51,705 nt of DNA. Source: Atribacterota bacterium. GTDB lineage: Bacteria; Atribacterota; Phoenicimicrobiia; Phoenicimicrobiales; Stramentimicrobiaceae. How positions within the stretch are numbered: the stretch's first letter is position 1; every line of letters starts with the position of its first letter. The stretch lies in the NCBI GenBank assembly GCA_028717805.1, contig JAQUNC010000011.1, positions 1 through 51,705 on the forward strand, given 5' to 3'. Made by a program: the position numbers and the translations under genes. The notes below the pieces were generated by a model. That model was not told the DNA's origin, made no database searches, and saw only the letters and a list, made by a program, of their open reading frames with translations. Shown here one piece after another: positions 15,722-25,220 of this stretch.

Positions 15722-17359
15722 ATGAAAATAAAAGAACAGTTAGCCAAAATAAATACGATTCATCTTATTATCCTATTGCTTGGTTTAATACTATTTGTAT
15801 TCGTCGTTTGGCCGGTTTTCAAGGTTTTTGTTTATCCTACAATTGAGGATTATATTACTATCTTAAGTCGGGCCAGATCGATAAGGGCTATCAAGAATAG
15901 CCTTTTTATTGCAGTACTTTCCACGATTACTGCAACAGTGATTGGGTTTTTGTATGCCTATACCCTGGAGTATTCTGATATACCAGGGAAAAGAGTTTTT
16001 CGTTTTATTCCTATCCTGCCATTGTTATCACCGCCCTTTGTTGTTGCTTTGGCCTGGATTCTATTATTTGGAAGAAGAGGCTTGATTACCTATGAGTTAT
16101 TTAATCTCACATGGAGCATATACGGGTGGCAGGGATTATGGTTAGTCCAGAGCATCTCATTTTTCCCATACTCTTACATGATCATCGATAGCGTTTTGAA
16201 GGAAATTGATCCTTCAATTGAATTTGCTGCCAAAAATGCTGGTGGTGATGGATATCATGTGTTTAAAACTATTACCTTTCCACTTGCCTTGCCGGGAGTA
16301 TTAAATTCAGCAATCCTGGTAGGAATCTATGTTCTGGCAGATTTTGGTAATCCGATTGTGATAGCAGGTAACTGGCCGGTATTGCCAACTGAGATTTTTG
16401 GAAGAATAAGCGGTCATTATGATTTAGTAGGGGCAACAGGCCTATCTGCTGTTTTATTGATTCCCACATTCTTACTATTTATGATCAACCGTAAAATACT
16501 CAGCGGTAAATCCTTTGTAACAGTCACCGGGAAGGGCAGTGGGCTGGAAAAACCTTTGGTAGGAAGTAGTACCAAGTGGGTACTCTTTTCTTTAAGTTCC
16601 TTTATAGTGTTTATCATTATTCTGGTTTATGGGGTATTGCTGGTAGGATCTTTCACCAGAACATGGGGTATTGACTGGAGATTTTCCTTACAGCATTGGA
16701 ACATATTGCTGGGTACAAAAATTAGTAGTCTGTACAATAGCATAAAGTATGCTCTTTTTGCGGGAGGAGGTGCTGCTATTTTTTCTTTATTTGCCAGTTA
16801 TTTTATCTTTGGCAAGAATTTTTTTGGCAAGAAAGTATTGGATTTTATGGTCATCTTACCGGCATCAATACCCGGTATTTTCCTGGGAGTAGGATTTCTG
16901 TTAGCCTTTAATAGCCCACCTTTGCTTCTAACCGGTACATCACTTATTATTATTCTCGGATTAATGGTCTGGAATATCCCTTTGGGATATCAAGCCTGCA
17001 CCGCAAGCTTAACCCAGGTTGGAGCCGAGATTGAAGAAGGAGCCATTAACTTAGGGGCTCATCCCTTACAAGTATTTAAGGATATTATATTTCCTTTGCT
17101 TAAAATTCCTTTTTTATCAGGATTTATCATGGGCTTTTTACGTTCCATTACCAATTTAAGTATTGTCATATTTTTAATTTCACCGGGAAATAATACTGCT
17201 ACAGCAGAGATATTAAGTCTGATACAGTATGCCGAATTAGGACCAGCTATTGCATTATGTGTTGCCCTTTTTGGGATTGCATTGTTGGTTATTTTCTTCA
17301 CACAGTTATTTTTGGGGAAAGGAATCAATCTATTTTCCCAAGGTCAAAGAGGAGCTTAA
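15722..17359 (+). CDS. ABC transporter permease, FbpB-type with two fused modules
   Basis: 545 residues from ATG 15722. A TTG at 15704 is possible but would start inside the hairpin, and neither start has a strong ribosome binding site. There are about twelve membrane helices in two homologous halves, each with an EAA coupling loop: EFAAKNAGGDGYHVFKTITFP in the first half and EEGAINLGAHPLQVFKDIIFP in the second. This is the FbpB/ThiP architecture, where one chain supplies both permease halves. Its stop codon touches the ATPase start, so the two are cotranslated. Confidence 0.88.
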   Translation: MKIKEQLAKINTIHLIILLLGLILFVFVVWPVFKVFVYPTIEDYITILSRARSIRAIKNSLFIAVLSTITATVIGFLYAYTLEYSDIPGKRVFRFIPILPLLSPPFVVALAWILLFGRRGLITYELFNLTWSIYGWQGLWLVQSISFFPYSYMIIDSVLKEIDPSIEFAAKNAGGDGYHVFKTITFPLALPGVLNSAILVGIYVLADFGNPIVIAGNWPVLPTEIFGRISGHYDLVGATGLSAVLLIPTFLLFMINRKILSGKSFVTVTGKGSGLEKPLVGSSTKWVLFSLSSFIVFIIILVYGVLLVGSFTRTWGIDWRFSLQHWNILLGTKISSLYNSIKYALFAGGGAAIFSLFASYFIFGKNFFGKKVLDFMVILPASIPGIFLGVGFLLAFNSPPLLLTGTSLIIILGLMVWNIPLGYQACTASLTQVGAEIEEGAINLGAHPLQVFKDIIFPLLKIPFLSGFIMGFLRSITNLSIVIFLISPGNNTATAEILSLIQYAELGPAIALCVALFGIALLVIFFTQLFLGKGINLFSQGQRGA

Positions 17360-18439
17360 ATGGAAAAAATACATATTAGAATTCAGGATTTAAACAAAAG
17401 ATATGGAAATGTAGATGCTGTGAAAAATTTAAATTTGGATATAGAAAGAGGGAATTTTACTACTTTATTAGGACCTTCGGGATGTGGAAAAACAACTACC
17501 CTCAGAATTATTGCTGGTTTTGTTAAAGAAGATAGTGGCAAAATATTATTAAATAACAAGCTTATTAATGATATTCCTCCTCATAAAAGAAAAGTAGGTA
17601 TGGTGTTTCAATCCTATGCTTTATTCCCTCATATGAATGTATTTAATAACCTAGCCTATGGTTTACATTTAAGAAAACTACCTAAAAGTGAAATTGAAGA
17701 AAGAGTAAAAAATATCTTAAGATTCATTGGCCTGGAAGGAAAAGAAAAACAGATGATTTTTCAATTAAGCGGGGGGCAGCAACAACGGGTGGCTCTTGGT
17801 CGAACGGTTATTTTAGAACCCGAAGTTTTATTAATGGATGAGCCTCTGTCTAATTTAGATGCCAAACTTAGAATCAGTGTCCGAAATGAAATTAAGCAGA
17901 TTCAGAAAAAGCTGGATATTACTACTGTTTATGTTACACATGATCAGGAAGAAGCCCTTTCTATGTCAGATACCATAGTGGTTATGAATTCAGGAAAAAT
18001 TCAGCAAATTGGAACCCCATGGGAAATTTATAATTATCCCCAAAATCAATTTGTAGCTGATTTTATTGGAATGAAGAATTTTTTAGAGGCAATGGTAAAA
18101 AAGATAGAACCAGTAAAGGTTATTCTGGATTGCCAGGGATTACAATTATCAATGAACAGGATAAAGGGCAGTGGCTTTTCAATTGATGAAAAAATGTTAA
18201 TAAGTATCAGACCTGAAGATATTAAAATTTATAAAGAAAAACCTAATCACCCTATCATTAATTTATGGAAAGGAATTATTTCTGAGAGCAGTTATTTGGG
18301 CAAAATAATCCGTTATTGGATTCAGACTGAGAATGGTCATGCCCTGATTGTAGAGGACTATGCTCCCAAGGAATTTATTGAAGGTGATGTCTATCTGGAT
18401 ATTGATGAGGACAGTGTCCAATTTATTCAAAAAGAATAA
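17360..18439 (+). CDS. ABC transporter ATPase, FbpC/PotA type
   Basis: 359 residues: Walker A GPSGCGKT (38-45), Q-loop VFQSYALFPHM, signature LSGGQQQRVALGR, Walker B VLLMDEP, D-loop SNLDA, switch VTHDQEEA and a C-terminal TOBE-like region (ISIRPEDIKIYK). It energises the permease encoded directly before it (zero spacing). The C-terminal domain suggests substrate-dependent or regulatory control, as in FbpC/PotA/MalK relatives. Confidence 0.92.
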   Translation: MEKIHIRIQDLNKRYGNVDAVKNLNLDIERGNFTTLLGPSGCGKTTTLRIIAGFVKEDSGKILLNNKLINDIPPHKRKVGMVFQSYALFPHMNVFNNLAYGLHLRKLPKSEIEERVKNILRFIGLEGKEKQMIFQLSGGQQQRVALGRTVILEPEVLLMDEPLSNLDAKLRISVRNEIKQIQKKLDITTVYVTHDQEEALSMSDTIVVMNSGKIQQIGTPWEIYNYPQNQFVADFIGMKNFLEAMVKKIEPVKVILDCQGLQLSMNRIKGSGFSIDEKMLISIRPEDIKIYKEKPNHPIINLWKGIISESSYLGKIIRYWIQTENGHALIVEDYAPKEFIEGDVYLDIDEDSVQFIQKE

Positions 18440-18952
18440 ATACAATTAAGGATTGAACCGATTCATCTCCTGTTGTCTTATCTAAAAATGTTCTGGTAAG
18501 TTGAGGCGTTCTCTAATATATAAATAAAATCTAACTACTTTAATTTTATTGCTTAAATTTGAGTTACATCCAGTGATAAGAAGGGGCATATCCTCTTTTA
18601 TTTACTTTTTTCCTTCTAATACCCATCGTTGTATTTTAACTTTTATTATTATCTCCATCCAGCATCCTGTAATATTGGTAAAGTGTGGACATATCAGGAA
18701 ACATCACCACTGAGATTACTCCTTCAAGCCTGACTTAATTCACTAATCCCTTGGTTATGGTTAATAGAAAAGAACCATGTTTTATCAATAGAGAAGAGAT
18801 TACTCTATAATTAAATATAATTAAAAAGATTTAGAGTACTTTTTTATAGGAGGAATTGATACTTTTTGTTTCTGTTTTTTATATGGCAATTAACTATATT
18901 GACTCTGTCATAAATTTAATTAATTCAGGCGATACATAAGAAATGAAAATTG

Positions 18953-18981
18953 TTGACAATAAAAAATTTGCATGCTATAAA
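18953..18981 (+). promoter_or_regulatory. Consensus sigma-70 promoter
   Basis: TTGACA (18953-18958), exactly 17 nt, then TATAAA (18976-18981) preceded by TGC, an extended -10. Start near 18988, giving a leader of about 320 nt before the binding-protein gene. It is the best vegetative promoter seen in the window. Confidence 0.8.
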
Positions 18982-19225
18982 TTATAGTTAATATTAATAT
19001 AAGTATGGTTAATATAGTAAAAAATTAGCATAGAAAAGAAAACCATATTTATTTTTTTATAATTTTAAACCAAACTAATAAATAATAGTGGTACTCCAGA
19101 CAAAGTATTAACCAAAGATTTCTCATAGTTAAGCAATATTAAACTTCAGAAGAAAACATAAATTATTTTACTAAATATAAAATATATAAATATATTTATA
19201 GACCAACATTATAGATTCCAAATAG

Positions 19226-19233
19226 AAGGAGGT
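19226..19233 (+). promoter_or_regulatory. Orphan Shine-Dalgarno (STAB-SD-like)
   Basis: AAGGAGGT with no ATG, GTG or TTG at a usable distance. The same octamer recurs 66 nt downstream (19292-19299), where it serves the real start at 19310. Confidence 0.5.
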
Positions 19234-19309
19234 AAATTATAGAAGCATAAAAATATATTAATATAATATTATTTATACTATTTTAATTTTTAAGGAGGTA
19301 TTTATCTAT

Positions 19310-20590
19310 ATGAGAAGATTGAGTTTAAGAACATTTAAGGTAATTTTCATATTTATTTTCTTTTTAAGCACTTTTGTAGTAACATTTGCTCAAGAAAAAG
19401 AGCCATTATTAGTAGGTTCAATTTGGGATCAGGTTGGATTCGGAGGAACGATTGGGCAAATATGTTTAAAAGGATCTCAGTTAGCTGTTGATCTGGTAAA
19501 TGAAGCAGGGGGAATCTATGGTCGTAAAGTTGAATACATCAATATTGATGGACAGAGTGAATTGGATGTAATAGCAGGTGCGGCAAAACGACTTGCAGAA
19601 GAAAGAAAAGTATTAGCTGCGATTGGTAGTGAAGATGACTCGTTAACCTCTGCTTCGGGACCGGTATTTCAAGCTAATGGCACAGTTTTTTTAACAGGTC
19701 CAGCTACAACTCCAACACAACCAGAAATAGGAGAATATATTTTTATGCCTGCTTATGGCGACCACTTCCAGGGAACAGCTGCGGCTAAATTCTGTGCTGA
19801 AGAATTGGGATGGAAAAAGATAGCAGTGCTTTATGATGCTGCCAGTGCTTATAGTGTCTATCTGTCTAAAGCTTTTCAGGAAGCTTTTAGATACTTTACT
19901 AATGATCCTACAGCCATAGTTCAGGTGGAATCCTATATGACTGGTGATATGACCTTCACTGCACAACTTACCAGAATTAGGGGTATTCAGGATAAAATAG
20001 ATGCCTTTGTTACATTCCCTCCTGAACCACAGGATGCTCCTGTTTATTCAAAACAAGCAAGAAGTCTGGGAATTACAGTTCCACTTTTCTTCACCGATGG
20101 TGGTGATGATATGAGTGTAGTAGAAGTTGGAGGAGATGCTGTAGAAGGTGCATATATTTCCACTCAATTTGCTGGTGATGCTCCTACAACTGAAATAGGT
20201 AAACAATTCGTATTAGATTATAATAATAAGTTTGGTGAAGAACCAGGCTGTTTTGAATCAATTGGCTATGATTCTATGAGATTAGTTCTTGAGTCCATAG
20301 ATGCGATTATTGGAATAGTTGGAGATGAAGTATGGGATTCCATGACATTAGTACAGAAGAGAACAGCTATTAGAAATACGCTACAGCTGTGGCCTGCTTT
20401 TCAAACCACCATTGTACCAATATCCTATCCAGATCCAGAAAAAGCAATATATCCAAGAGTACCCAACAGACCGGTCATATTCAAACAGATAAAAAACGAA
20501 GAGCTTCGCTATTATACTCATATGGAACCGGAAGAAATTGCAGACCATCTAACACCAGTTCTGGAAGCCATGGGTGCCATAAAAAAATGA
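19310..20590 (+). CDS. ABC transporter substrate-binding protein, LivJ/amide-binding type
   Basis: 426 residues with a signal peptide (MRRLSLRTFKVIFIFIFFLSTFVVTFA) and the Peripla_BP_6 layout: LLVGSIWDQVGFGGTIGQIC, KGSQLAVDLVNEAGGIYGRKVEYI, AIGSEDDSLTSASGPVFQANG and WKKIAVLYDAASAYS. It binds a branched-chain amino acid, amide, urea-like compound or similar small polar ligand outside the membrane. Because the operon ends with an acetamidase/formamidase, an amide ligand is a reasonable inference, by analogy with FmdD/AmiC-type proteins. It has a strong AAGGAGGT and its own promoter. Confidence 0.88.
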   Translation: MRRLSLRTFKVIFIFIFFLSTFVVTFAQEKEPLLVGSIWDQVGFGGTIGQICLKGSQLAVDLVNEAGGIYGRKVEYINIDGQSELDVIAGAAKRLAEERKVLAAIGSEDDSLTSASGPVFQANGTVFLTGPATTPTQPEIGEYIFMPAYGDHFQGTAAAKFCAEELGWKKIAVLYDAASAYSVYLSKAFQEAFRYFTNDPTAIVQVESYMTGDMTFTAQLTRIRGIQDKIDAFVTFPPEPQDAPVYSKQARSLGITVPLFFTDGGDDMSVVEVGGDAVEGAYISTQFAGDAPTTEIGKQFVLDYNNKFGEEPGCFESIGYDSMRLVLESIDAIIGIVGDEVWDSMTLVQKRTAIRNTLQLWPAFQTTIVPISYPDPEKAIYPRVPNRPVIFKQIKNEELRYYTHMEPEEIADHLTPVLEAMGAIKK

Positions 20591-20630
20591 TTAAAGCATG
20601 AAGGGTAATTTCCAGTACTAGGAGAAAGAA

Positions 20631-20672
20631 GACGCGGGAAAGAAATATTAACGCTTTCCCGTGTCCTTATTT
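20631..20672 (+). terminator. Terminator-like hairpin after the binding-protein gene
   Basis: Arms 20631-20642 and 20654-20665 (GACGCGGGAAAG with CTTTCCCGTGTC) pair over 12 bp with one G-T wobble, followed by a T-rich run. It should reduce transcription into the ATPase and permease genes and protect the upstream message. Confidence 0.75.
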
Positions 20673-20695
20673 TTAGAGAACCAGGGGTATATAAA

Positions 20696-21472
20696 ATGCC
20701 AGTAGATATGCAAATAAGAAAATTAACCAAACAATTTGGAGGATTAAAAGCTGTTTCTGAACTTGATTTTGAACTTAATCAGGGAGAACTGCTGGGGCTG
20801 ATAGGTCCAAATGGTGCTGGCAAGACAACTGTCTTTAATATCATTACCGGTCTTTTAAGGCCAAATGCAGGGCAAATACTTTTTCATGGTCAAAACATAG
20901 CAGAATGGGCCCCACACCGAATATCTGCTTGCGGCATTGCTCGTACTTTCCAAAATATCAGGCTTATGCCAGGGATGACAGTACGAGAAAATATAAGACC
21001 AGCATTCCATCAAAAAATTAGTTACTCCCTATTAAGCTCAATTGCCAGGACTTCTGCTTTTATTAAAGCAGAAAACGAAATGAATCAGAAGATTGATGAA
21101 GTGCTCAATATACTACAGATATCTGAATATACTGATCATTATGTGGAAGATCTCCCTTATGGGATACAGAGGAGAATTGAGATTGCCAGGGCTTTATGCC
21201 TTGAGCCAGCAGTTTTGCTGCTTGATGAACCTACTGCAGGTTTGAATCAAAAAGAAGCAAAAGATATTGTTGAGGTTATTAAACATCTGTCTAATGAAAA
21301 TAATATTTCTATTATTGTTATAGAACATAATATGAGAGTTATTATGAGTATATGTAGCCGTATTATAGTTATTAATCAGGGGCAACTAATTTCCTCTGGT
21401 ACTCCGGAGGAGATACAGCAAGACAAAGAAGTGATAAGAGTTTATTTAGGAGAGAAAAGAATTGCAGGATAG
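20696..21472 (+). CDS. livG: Branched-chain-type ABC transporter ATPase LivG
   Basis: 258 residues with Walker A GPNGAGKTT, the LivG-specific ARTFQNIRLMPGMTVREN segment, a signature written LPYGIQRRIEIARAL, Walker B VLLLDEPTAGL and VIEHNMRVIM. The C-terminal BCA_ABC_TP tail (GTPEEIQQDKEVIRVYLG) is typical. It forms the ATPase pair with LivF. The signature motif starts LPYG rather than LSGG, as in many LivG proteins. AGGGGT lies 8 nt before the ATG. Confidence 0.92.
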   Translation: MPVDMQIRKLTKQFGGLKAVSELDFELNQGELLGLIGPNGAGKTTVFNIITGLLRPNAGQILFHGQNIAEWAPHRISACGIARTFQNIRLMPGMTVRENIRPAFHQKISYSLLSSIARTSAFIKAENEMNQKIDEVLNILQISEYTDHYVEDLPYGIQRRIEIARALCLEPAVLLLDEPTAGLNQKEAKDIVEVIKHLSNENNISIIVIEHNMRVIMSICSRIIVINQGQLISSGTPEEIQQDKEVIRVYLGEKRIAG

Positions 21473-21483
21473 GGGGTTTTTAA

Positions 21484-22194
21484 ATGTTACTGTCAATAGA
21501 AAATGTTAGTACAGGTTATGGGAAAGCCCAGGTTCTTAAAAATGTTAGTATTAATCTTGAAAAGGGTGAGATAGTCGCTTTAATCGGGGCTAATGGCGCG
21601 GGGAAAACTACAACCTTAAGGTGCATAACCGGCGTAATCAAGCCCTGGGATGGTATTATTAAGTTTAACGATCAGAAAATTGACTCTCTCCAACCATTTG
21701 AGATTGTTTCGCTGGGAATTTCTTACTGTCCAGAAGGAAGAGATATATTTGGGAATCTTTCGGTGTTTGAGAATCTGAAAGTGGGAGGTTACCTGATTAA
21801 GGATCGAAATGAATTTAAGACATACCTTGATTGGATTTATGATCTTTTTCCTATTTTAAAGGATCGGTGCAATCAAATTGCCGGATCACTGAGTGGTGGG
21901 GAACAACAGATGCTAGCGATTGGCAGAGCACTTATGTCAAAACCTATTGTTCTTTGTCTTGATGAACCTTCTTTAGGTCTGGCTCCCATAGTAGTGGAAA
22001 ATATATTTGATACCATTCAGCAGATAAATTCTAACGGGACTTCTATACTTCTGGTAGAACAAAATGTAAGTCTGGCGTTAGATATTGCCAAAAGGGCTTA
22101 TGTCCTTGAAAAGGGAGAGGTCAGGCTTAGTGGAGAGTGTAAAGGTTTTAGCAATAGTGAATATGTTAAAAATTCGTATTTAGGAATTACATGA
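21484..22194 (+). CDS. livF: Branched-chain-type ABC transporter ATPase LivF
   Basis: 236 residues, the standard length, with Walker A GANGAGKTT, YCPEGRDIFGNLSVFENL (family-specific), signature LSGGEQQMLAIGRAL, Walker B VLCLDEPSLGLAP and LLVEQNVSLAL. It is the second ATPase of the importer, 11 nt behind livG. Confidence 0.93.
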   Translation: MLLSIENVSTGYGKAQVLKNVSINLEKGEIVALIGANGAGKTTTLRCITGVIKPWDGIIKFNDQKIDSLQPFEIVSLGISYCPEGRDIFGNLSVFENLKVGGYLIKDRNEFKTYLDWIYDLFPILKDRCNQIAGSLSGGEQQMLAIGRALMSKPIVLCLDEPSLGLAPIVVENIFDTIQQINSNGTSILLVEQNVSLALDIAKRAYVLEKGEVRLSGECKGFSNSEYVKNSYLGIT

Positions 22195-22228
22195 TACATG
22201 ATATATTCCAAAGATAAGGAGAATCAAA

Positions 22229-23140
22229 ATGTTATTTTATTTGGTACAACAACTGATTAATGCCATTTCTTATGGCAGTATATTGGGCTTACTAGCAGTG
22301 GGCTATACAATGATCTATGGAATTCTGGGTTTAATTAATTTTGCTCATGGCGAAATCTTTATGATTGGAGCTTTTTCATGTTATCTTTTCGCTAAATTTC
22401 TTAATCTACCCTGGTTCACTGCTGCACTTTTAGCTATTGCCTCATCAGTTGTTTCAGGAATAGCTCTGGAAAGAATTGCCTACCGACCTTGCATTAAGAG
22501 AGGAGGTTCTGTTTTAACTATATTTATTATTTCATTTGCTGCTTCAATGTTTTTAAGATATTTATTTATGATGTTTTTTACAGATGAGCGAAGGGCATTT
22601 CCAATTCCTGCTTTTTTCGAAAAGATGTACTTTATAGGAGGCATAGTAATTGGACTGCGAGATATAATTATTTTTATAACTACTGTTATAATTATGCTGG
22701 TTATTAGTTACTTTATAAAGTATTCTAAACTTGGAATAGCCATGAGAGCAGTATCATACGATAAAAGAACTGCAAATTTTATGGGTATTAACAGCACTCT
22801 TATTATTAAAATTGCTTTTGTTATAGGATCTATACTTGCTGGTATTTCTGGTATTGAATATGGATTGAGTTTTGGAATTGTGAATCCGAGTATGGGTTTT
22901 AATCCAGGACTTACCGGTTTTATTGCTGCAGTGCTGGGAGGTATTGGTAATGTGCCCGGTGCCATGATTGCCGGTTTTATTGTAGGAATAGGCGAGATCC
23001 TCTTTGTGGCAATATTGCCCTCTATTTATTCACCTCTTCGCCCTTTGTTTGTGTGGATTTTATTGTTTTTCATACTTTTCTTAAAACCAACTGGCCTATT
23101 TCGGCCAAATGTTAAGTTTGATGGGGGATGGGAAGAATGA
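22229..23140 (+). CDS. livH: Branched-chain-type ABC transporter permease LivH
   Basis: 303 residues with about eight membrane helices; LGLLAVGYTMIYGILGLINFAHGE near the N-terminus is diagnostic for LivH/UrtB, and VLGGIGNVPGAMIAGFIVG near the C-terminus is the coupling region. It forms the channel with LivM. AAGGAGA lies ahead of the ATG. It overlaps livM by ATGA. Confidence 0.92.
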   Translation: MLFYLVQQLINAISYGSILGLLAVGYTMIYGILGLINFAHGEIFMIGAFSCYLFAKFLNLPWFTAALLAIASSVVSGIALERIAYRPCIKRGGSVLTIFIISFAASMFLRYLFMMFFTDERRAFPIPAFFEKMYFIGGIVIGLRDIIIFITTVIIMLVISYFIKYSKLGIAMRAVSYDKRTANFMGINSTLIIKIAFVIGSILAGISGIEYGLSFGIVNPSMGFNPGLTGFIAAVLGGIGNVPGAMIAGFIVGIGEILFVAILPSIYSPLRPLFVWILLFFILFLKPTGLFRPNVKFDGGWEE

Positions 23141-24189
23141 AGAAAAACAAAAGTACTGTTATAAAAAATCGATGGTATTATATAGTAGGTTTTATTGCAG
23201 CGATTGCCATTCTTGCTCTAATTGAGAAAAATATGAGAGGATTTTATCTTGGTATCTTTCTCTTATTTGGAATTAATGCCATTATTTGTTTGGGTGTTAC
23301 CATTACAAATGGTTATGCTAATATTTTTTCTTTAGGATTTGGAGGGATCATGCTTTTTTCAGCATATGTTTCCAGCTTGTTTACCCTTCCTATTCAGTAT
23401 AAAGCGTCTTTTTTAAAACTTCCAGAATGGTTAGAGGCAGCTCAGTTACCATTTCCTCTAGCTTTGTTTTTAGGTGCTATTGCTGCTGTATTGGCAAGTA
23501 TTACCTTGGTTTTACCAGCTTTTCGCCTTAGAGGGCATTATTTTATTCTGGCTTCTATAGGCATTAATATAGTGATGGCTAATCTTGCTGTAAACTTACG
23601 TTCTTTTACTCATGGACCTTTGGGTATCAGAAATATGCCTTTTGCTACTAATGTCTGGTGGGTATATGGAATTTTGTTTTTAACAGTCATTTTTATGTGG
23701 AGATTTACTCACTCCAAATTTGGAAGAGCAGTAATTACCCTTGGCAAGGATCAAACCCTGGCTTCAACTATGGGCATTGACGTCGTTCGTTATAAAATTT
23801 TTGCTTTTATCACTGGCAGTTTTATTGTTGGATTAGCTGGTCCATTATGGGTTCATTATACAGGAGCAATGCACCCGGAAGTGTTTGGTCTGGTTTTTGT
23901 ATTTCAAATAATAGCAATGCTGGTGATAGGAGGTATAGGTACTATTTCAGGCGCAATTCTTGGCGCTGGAATTATTACTATGTTTACACATCTTGCCCGA
24001 CCCATACAGGAAGGTTTTAAAATATTTAGTTTACAGGTTCCCCCTTTAATTGGCTTGATTCAAGTTTTAATGGCCATTATGATATTTTTGGTTTTAATGT
24101 ATAAACCGGAAGGATTACTTGGTAAAAATGAAATTACTGAACAGATCTTACCAAAGTTTTGGTTAAGATTAAAAGAAAAGGAGAATTAG
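23137..24189 (+). CDS. livM: Branched-chain-type ABC transporter permease LivM
   Basis: 350 residues from ATG 23137, which overlaps the livH stop as ATGA and has GGGGGA 8 nt upstream; the in-frame ATG at 23128 is less well placed. About nine helices, with GYANIFSLGFGGIM, VLPAFRLRGHYFILASIG and VIGGIGTISGAILGAGI as LivM/UrtC marks. It completes the five-part importer together with the binding protein and the two ATPases. Confidence 0.92.
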   Translation: MKKNKSTVIKNRWYYIVGFIAAIAILALIEKNMRGFYLGIFLLFGINAIICLGVTITNGYANIFSLGFGGIMLFSAYVSSLFTLPIQYKASFLKLPEWLEAAQLPFPLALFLGAIAAVLASITLVLPAFRLRGHYFILASIGINIVMANLAVNLRSFTHGPLGIRNMPFATNVWWVYGILFLTVIFMWRFTHSKFGRAVITLGKDQTLASTMGIDVVRYKIFAFITGSFIVGLAGPLWVHYTGAMHPEVFGLVFVFQIIAMLVIGGIGTISGAILGAGIITMFTHLARPIQEGFKIFSLQVPPLIGLIQVLMAIMIFLVLMYKPEGLLGKNEITEQILPKFWLRLKEKEN

Positions 24190-24191
24190 AT

Positions 24192-25073
24192 ATGAAAAAG
24201 ATTACCAGAGATCAGGTAATTTACGCTATGGGGAAATCAAACAAACCGATAATAGATGTTAATCCCGGAGAGATGCTTCAAATAGAGACTGAGGATTGCT
24301 TCAGTCATCAATTAGTCAAACCAACTGATACATTAGAGGAAAATGTTGATTTCTCAAGGGTAAATCCAGCAACAGGACCAATTTTTGTTAACGGTCTTAA
24401 AACTGGAGAAACTTTAAAGGTGTCCATTAAAAAGATTAAACCAGATAAACAGGGTGTTACTGTTGCTATGAAGGGATTGGGTGTATTAGGCGATAAGGTA
24501 GAGAATTCCCAAGTAGAGATAATCCCAATCGAAAATGATGTTATTGAGTTTGCCGGTCAAAAGTTGAACTGTCGACCCATGATCGGGGTTATAGGTGTAG
24601 CACCAGAGGATGATGAGGTACCGAATAATACACCTGGAGATCACGGTGGTAATATGGATACTTTAGATGTCTGTGCCGGTGCATCCATTTATTTACCTGT
24701 TTTTGTTGATGGTGCTTGCTTTGCTCTGGGAGATGTTCATGCTATTATGGGAAATGGAGAAGTTTGTGGGACCGGAGTTGAGTGCAGGAGTGTAGTAGAA
24801 CTTAGTCTCAATATCTGTAAAAAGTACTGTTGGCGAATCCCGGTAATTGAAACTGAAGAGTATTTTTATTTTGTGGGAAGTGCCAGCACATTAGATGAGG
24901 CGGTTAAAAAAGCCACTGATGAAGCAGTTCTATTTATTGAACAGAGTAACCAGATTCCATGGAATACTGCTTATATGCTAGCAAGTCTTTCTACCCATGC
25001 AATAGTTAGCCAGGCTGTTAATCCATTAAAGACCGCTCGTATCCAGATTCCTAAAAGCCTGTTAAATATATAG
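24192..25073 (+). CDS. Acetamidase/formamidase family amidohydrolase
   Basis: 293 residues from ATG 24192 (AAAGGAG 8 nt upstream; the longer frame begins with TTG inside livM). FmdA/AmdA family marks are GPIFVNGLKTGETLKVSI, the stretch around GVIGVAPEDDEVPNNTPGDHGGNMD and FALGDVHAIMGNGEVCGTGVE. These cytoplasmic enzymes hydrolyse formamide or acetamide to ammonia and the carboxylate. Being the last gene after livM with 2 nt spacing strongly links it to the importer: take up an amide, release ammonia and a short acid. Some family members act on other amides or have no known substrate. Confidence 0.88.
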   Translation: MKKITRDQVIYAMGKSNKPIIDVNPGEMLQIETEDCFSHQLVKPTDTLEENVDFSRVNPATGPIFVNGLKTGETLKVSIKKIKPDKQGVTVAMKGLGVLGDKVENSQVEIIPIENDVIEFAGQKLNCRPMIGVIGVAPEDDEVPNNTPGDHGGNMDTLDVCAGASIYLPVFVDGACFALGDVHAIMGNGEVCGTGVECRSVVELSLNICKKYCWRIPVIETEEYFYFVGSASTLDEAVKKATDEAVLFIEQSNQIPWNTAYMLASLSTHAIVSQAVNPLKTARIQIPKSLLNI

Positions 25074-25220
25074 CTAATGATAAAAACTTACCGGTGATTT
25101 TCCCCTGGGCAGGTTTGTAATAGAGTTTTTTATATATAGGAAAACCAGCCGGCAAAAATGCTGTCTTAGAATTAATCGGAACAAGAATATAGATTTAAAA
25201 GAAATAGAAATAATAAAATA

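Larger units (their letters stand above)
18440..19309. other. Long gene-free region and leader of the branched-chain-type importer
   Basis: 870 nt with no supportable gene or known RNA. The first 500 nt contain only short broken frames. The second part holds a consensus promoter (18953-18981), a leader of about 320 nt that is almost pure A/T, and an orphan Shine-Dalgarno at 19226. I recognise no riboswitch in the leader. Confidence 0.55.

Noticed and set aside
22119-22128. GGTCAGGCTT inside livF, matching ten bases of the RAYT repeat
   Set aside because: Ten bases only, in frame with normal livF coding, no palindrome; treated as chance.
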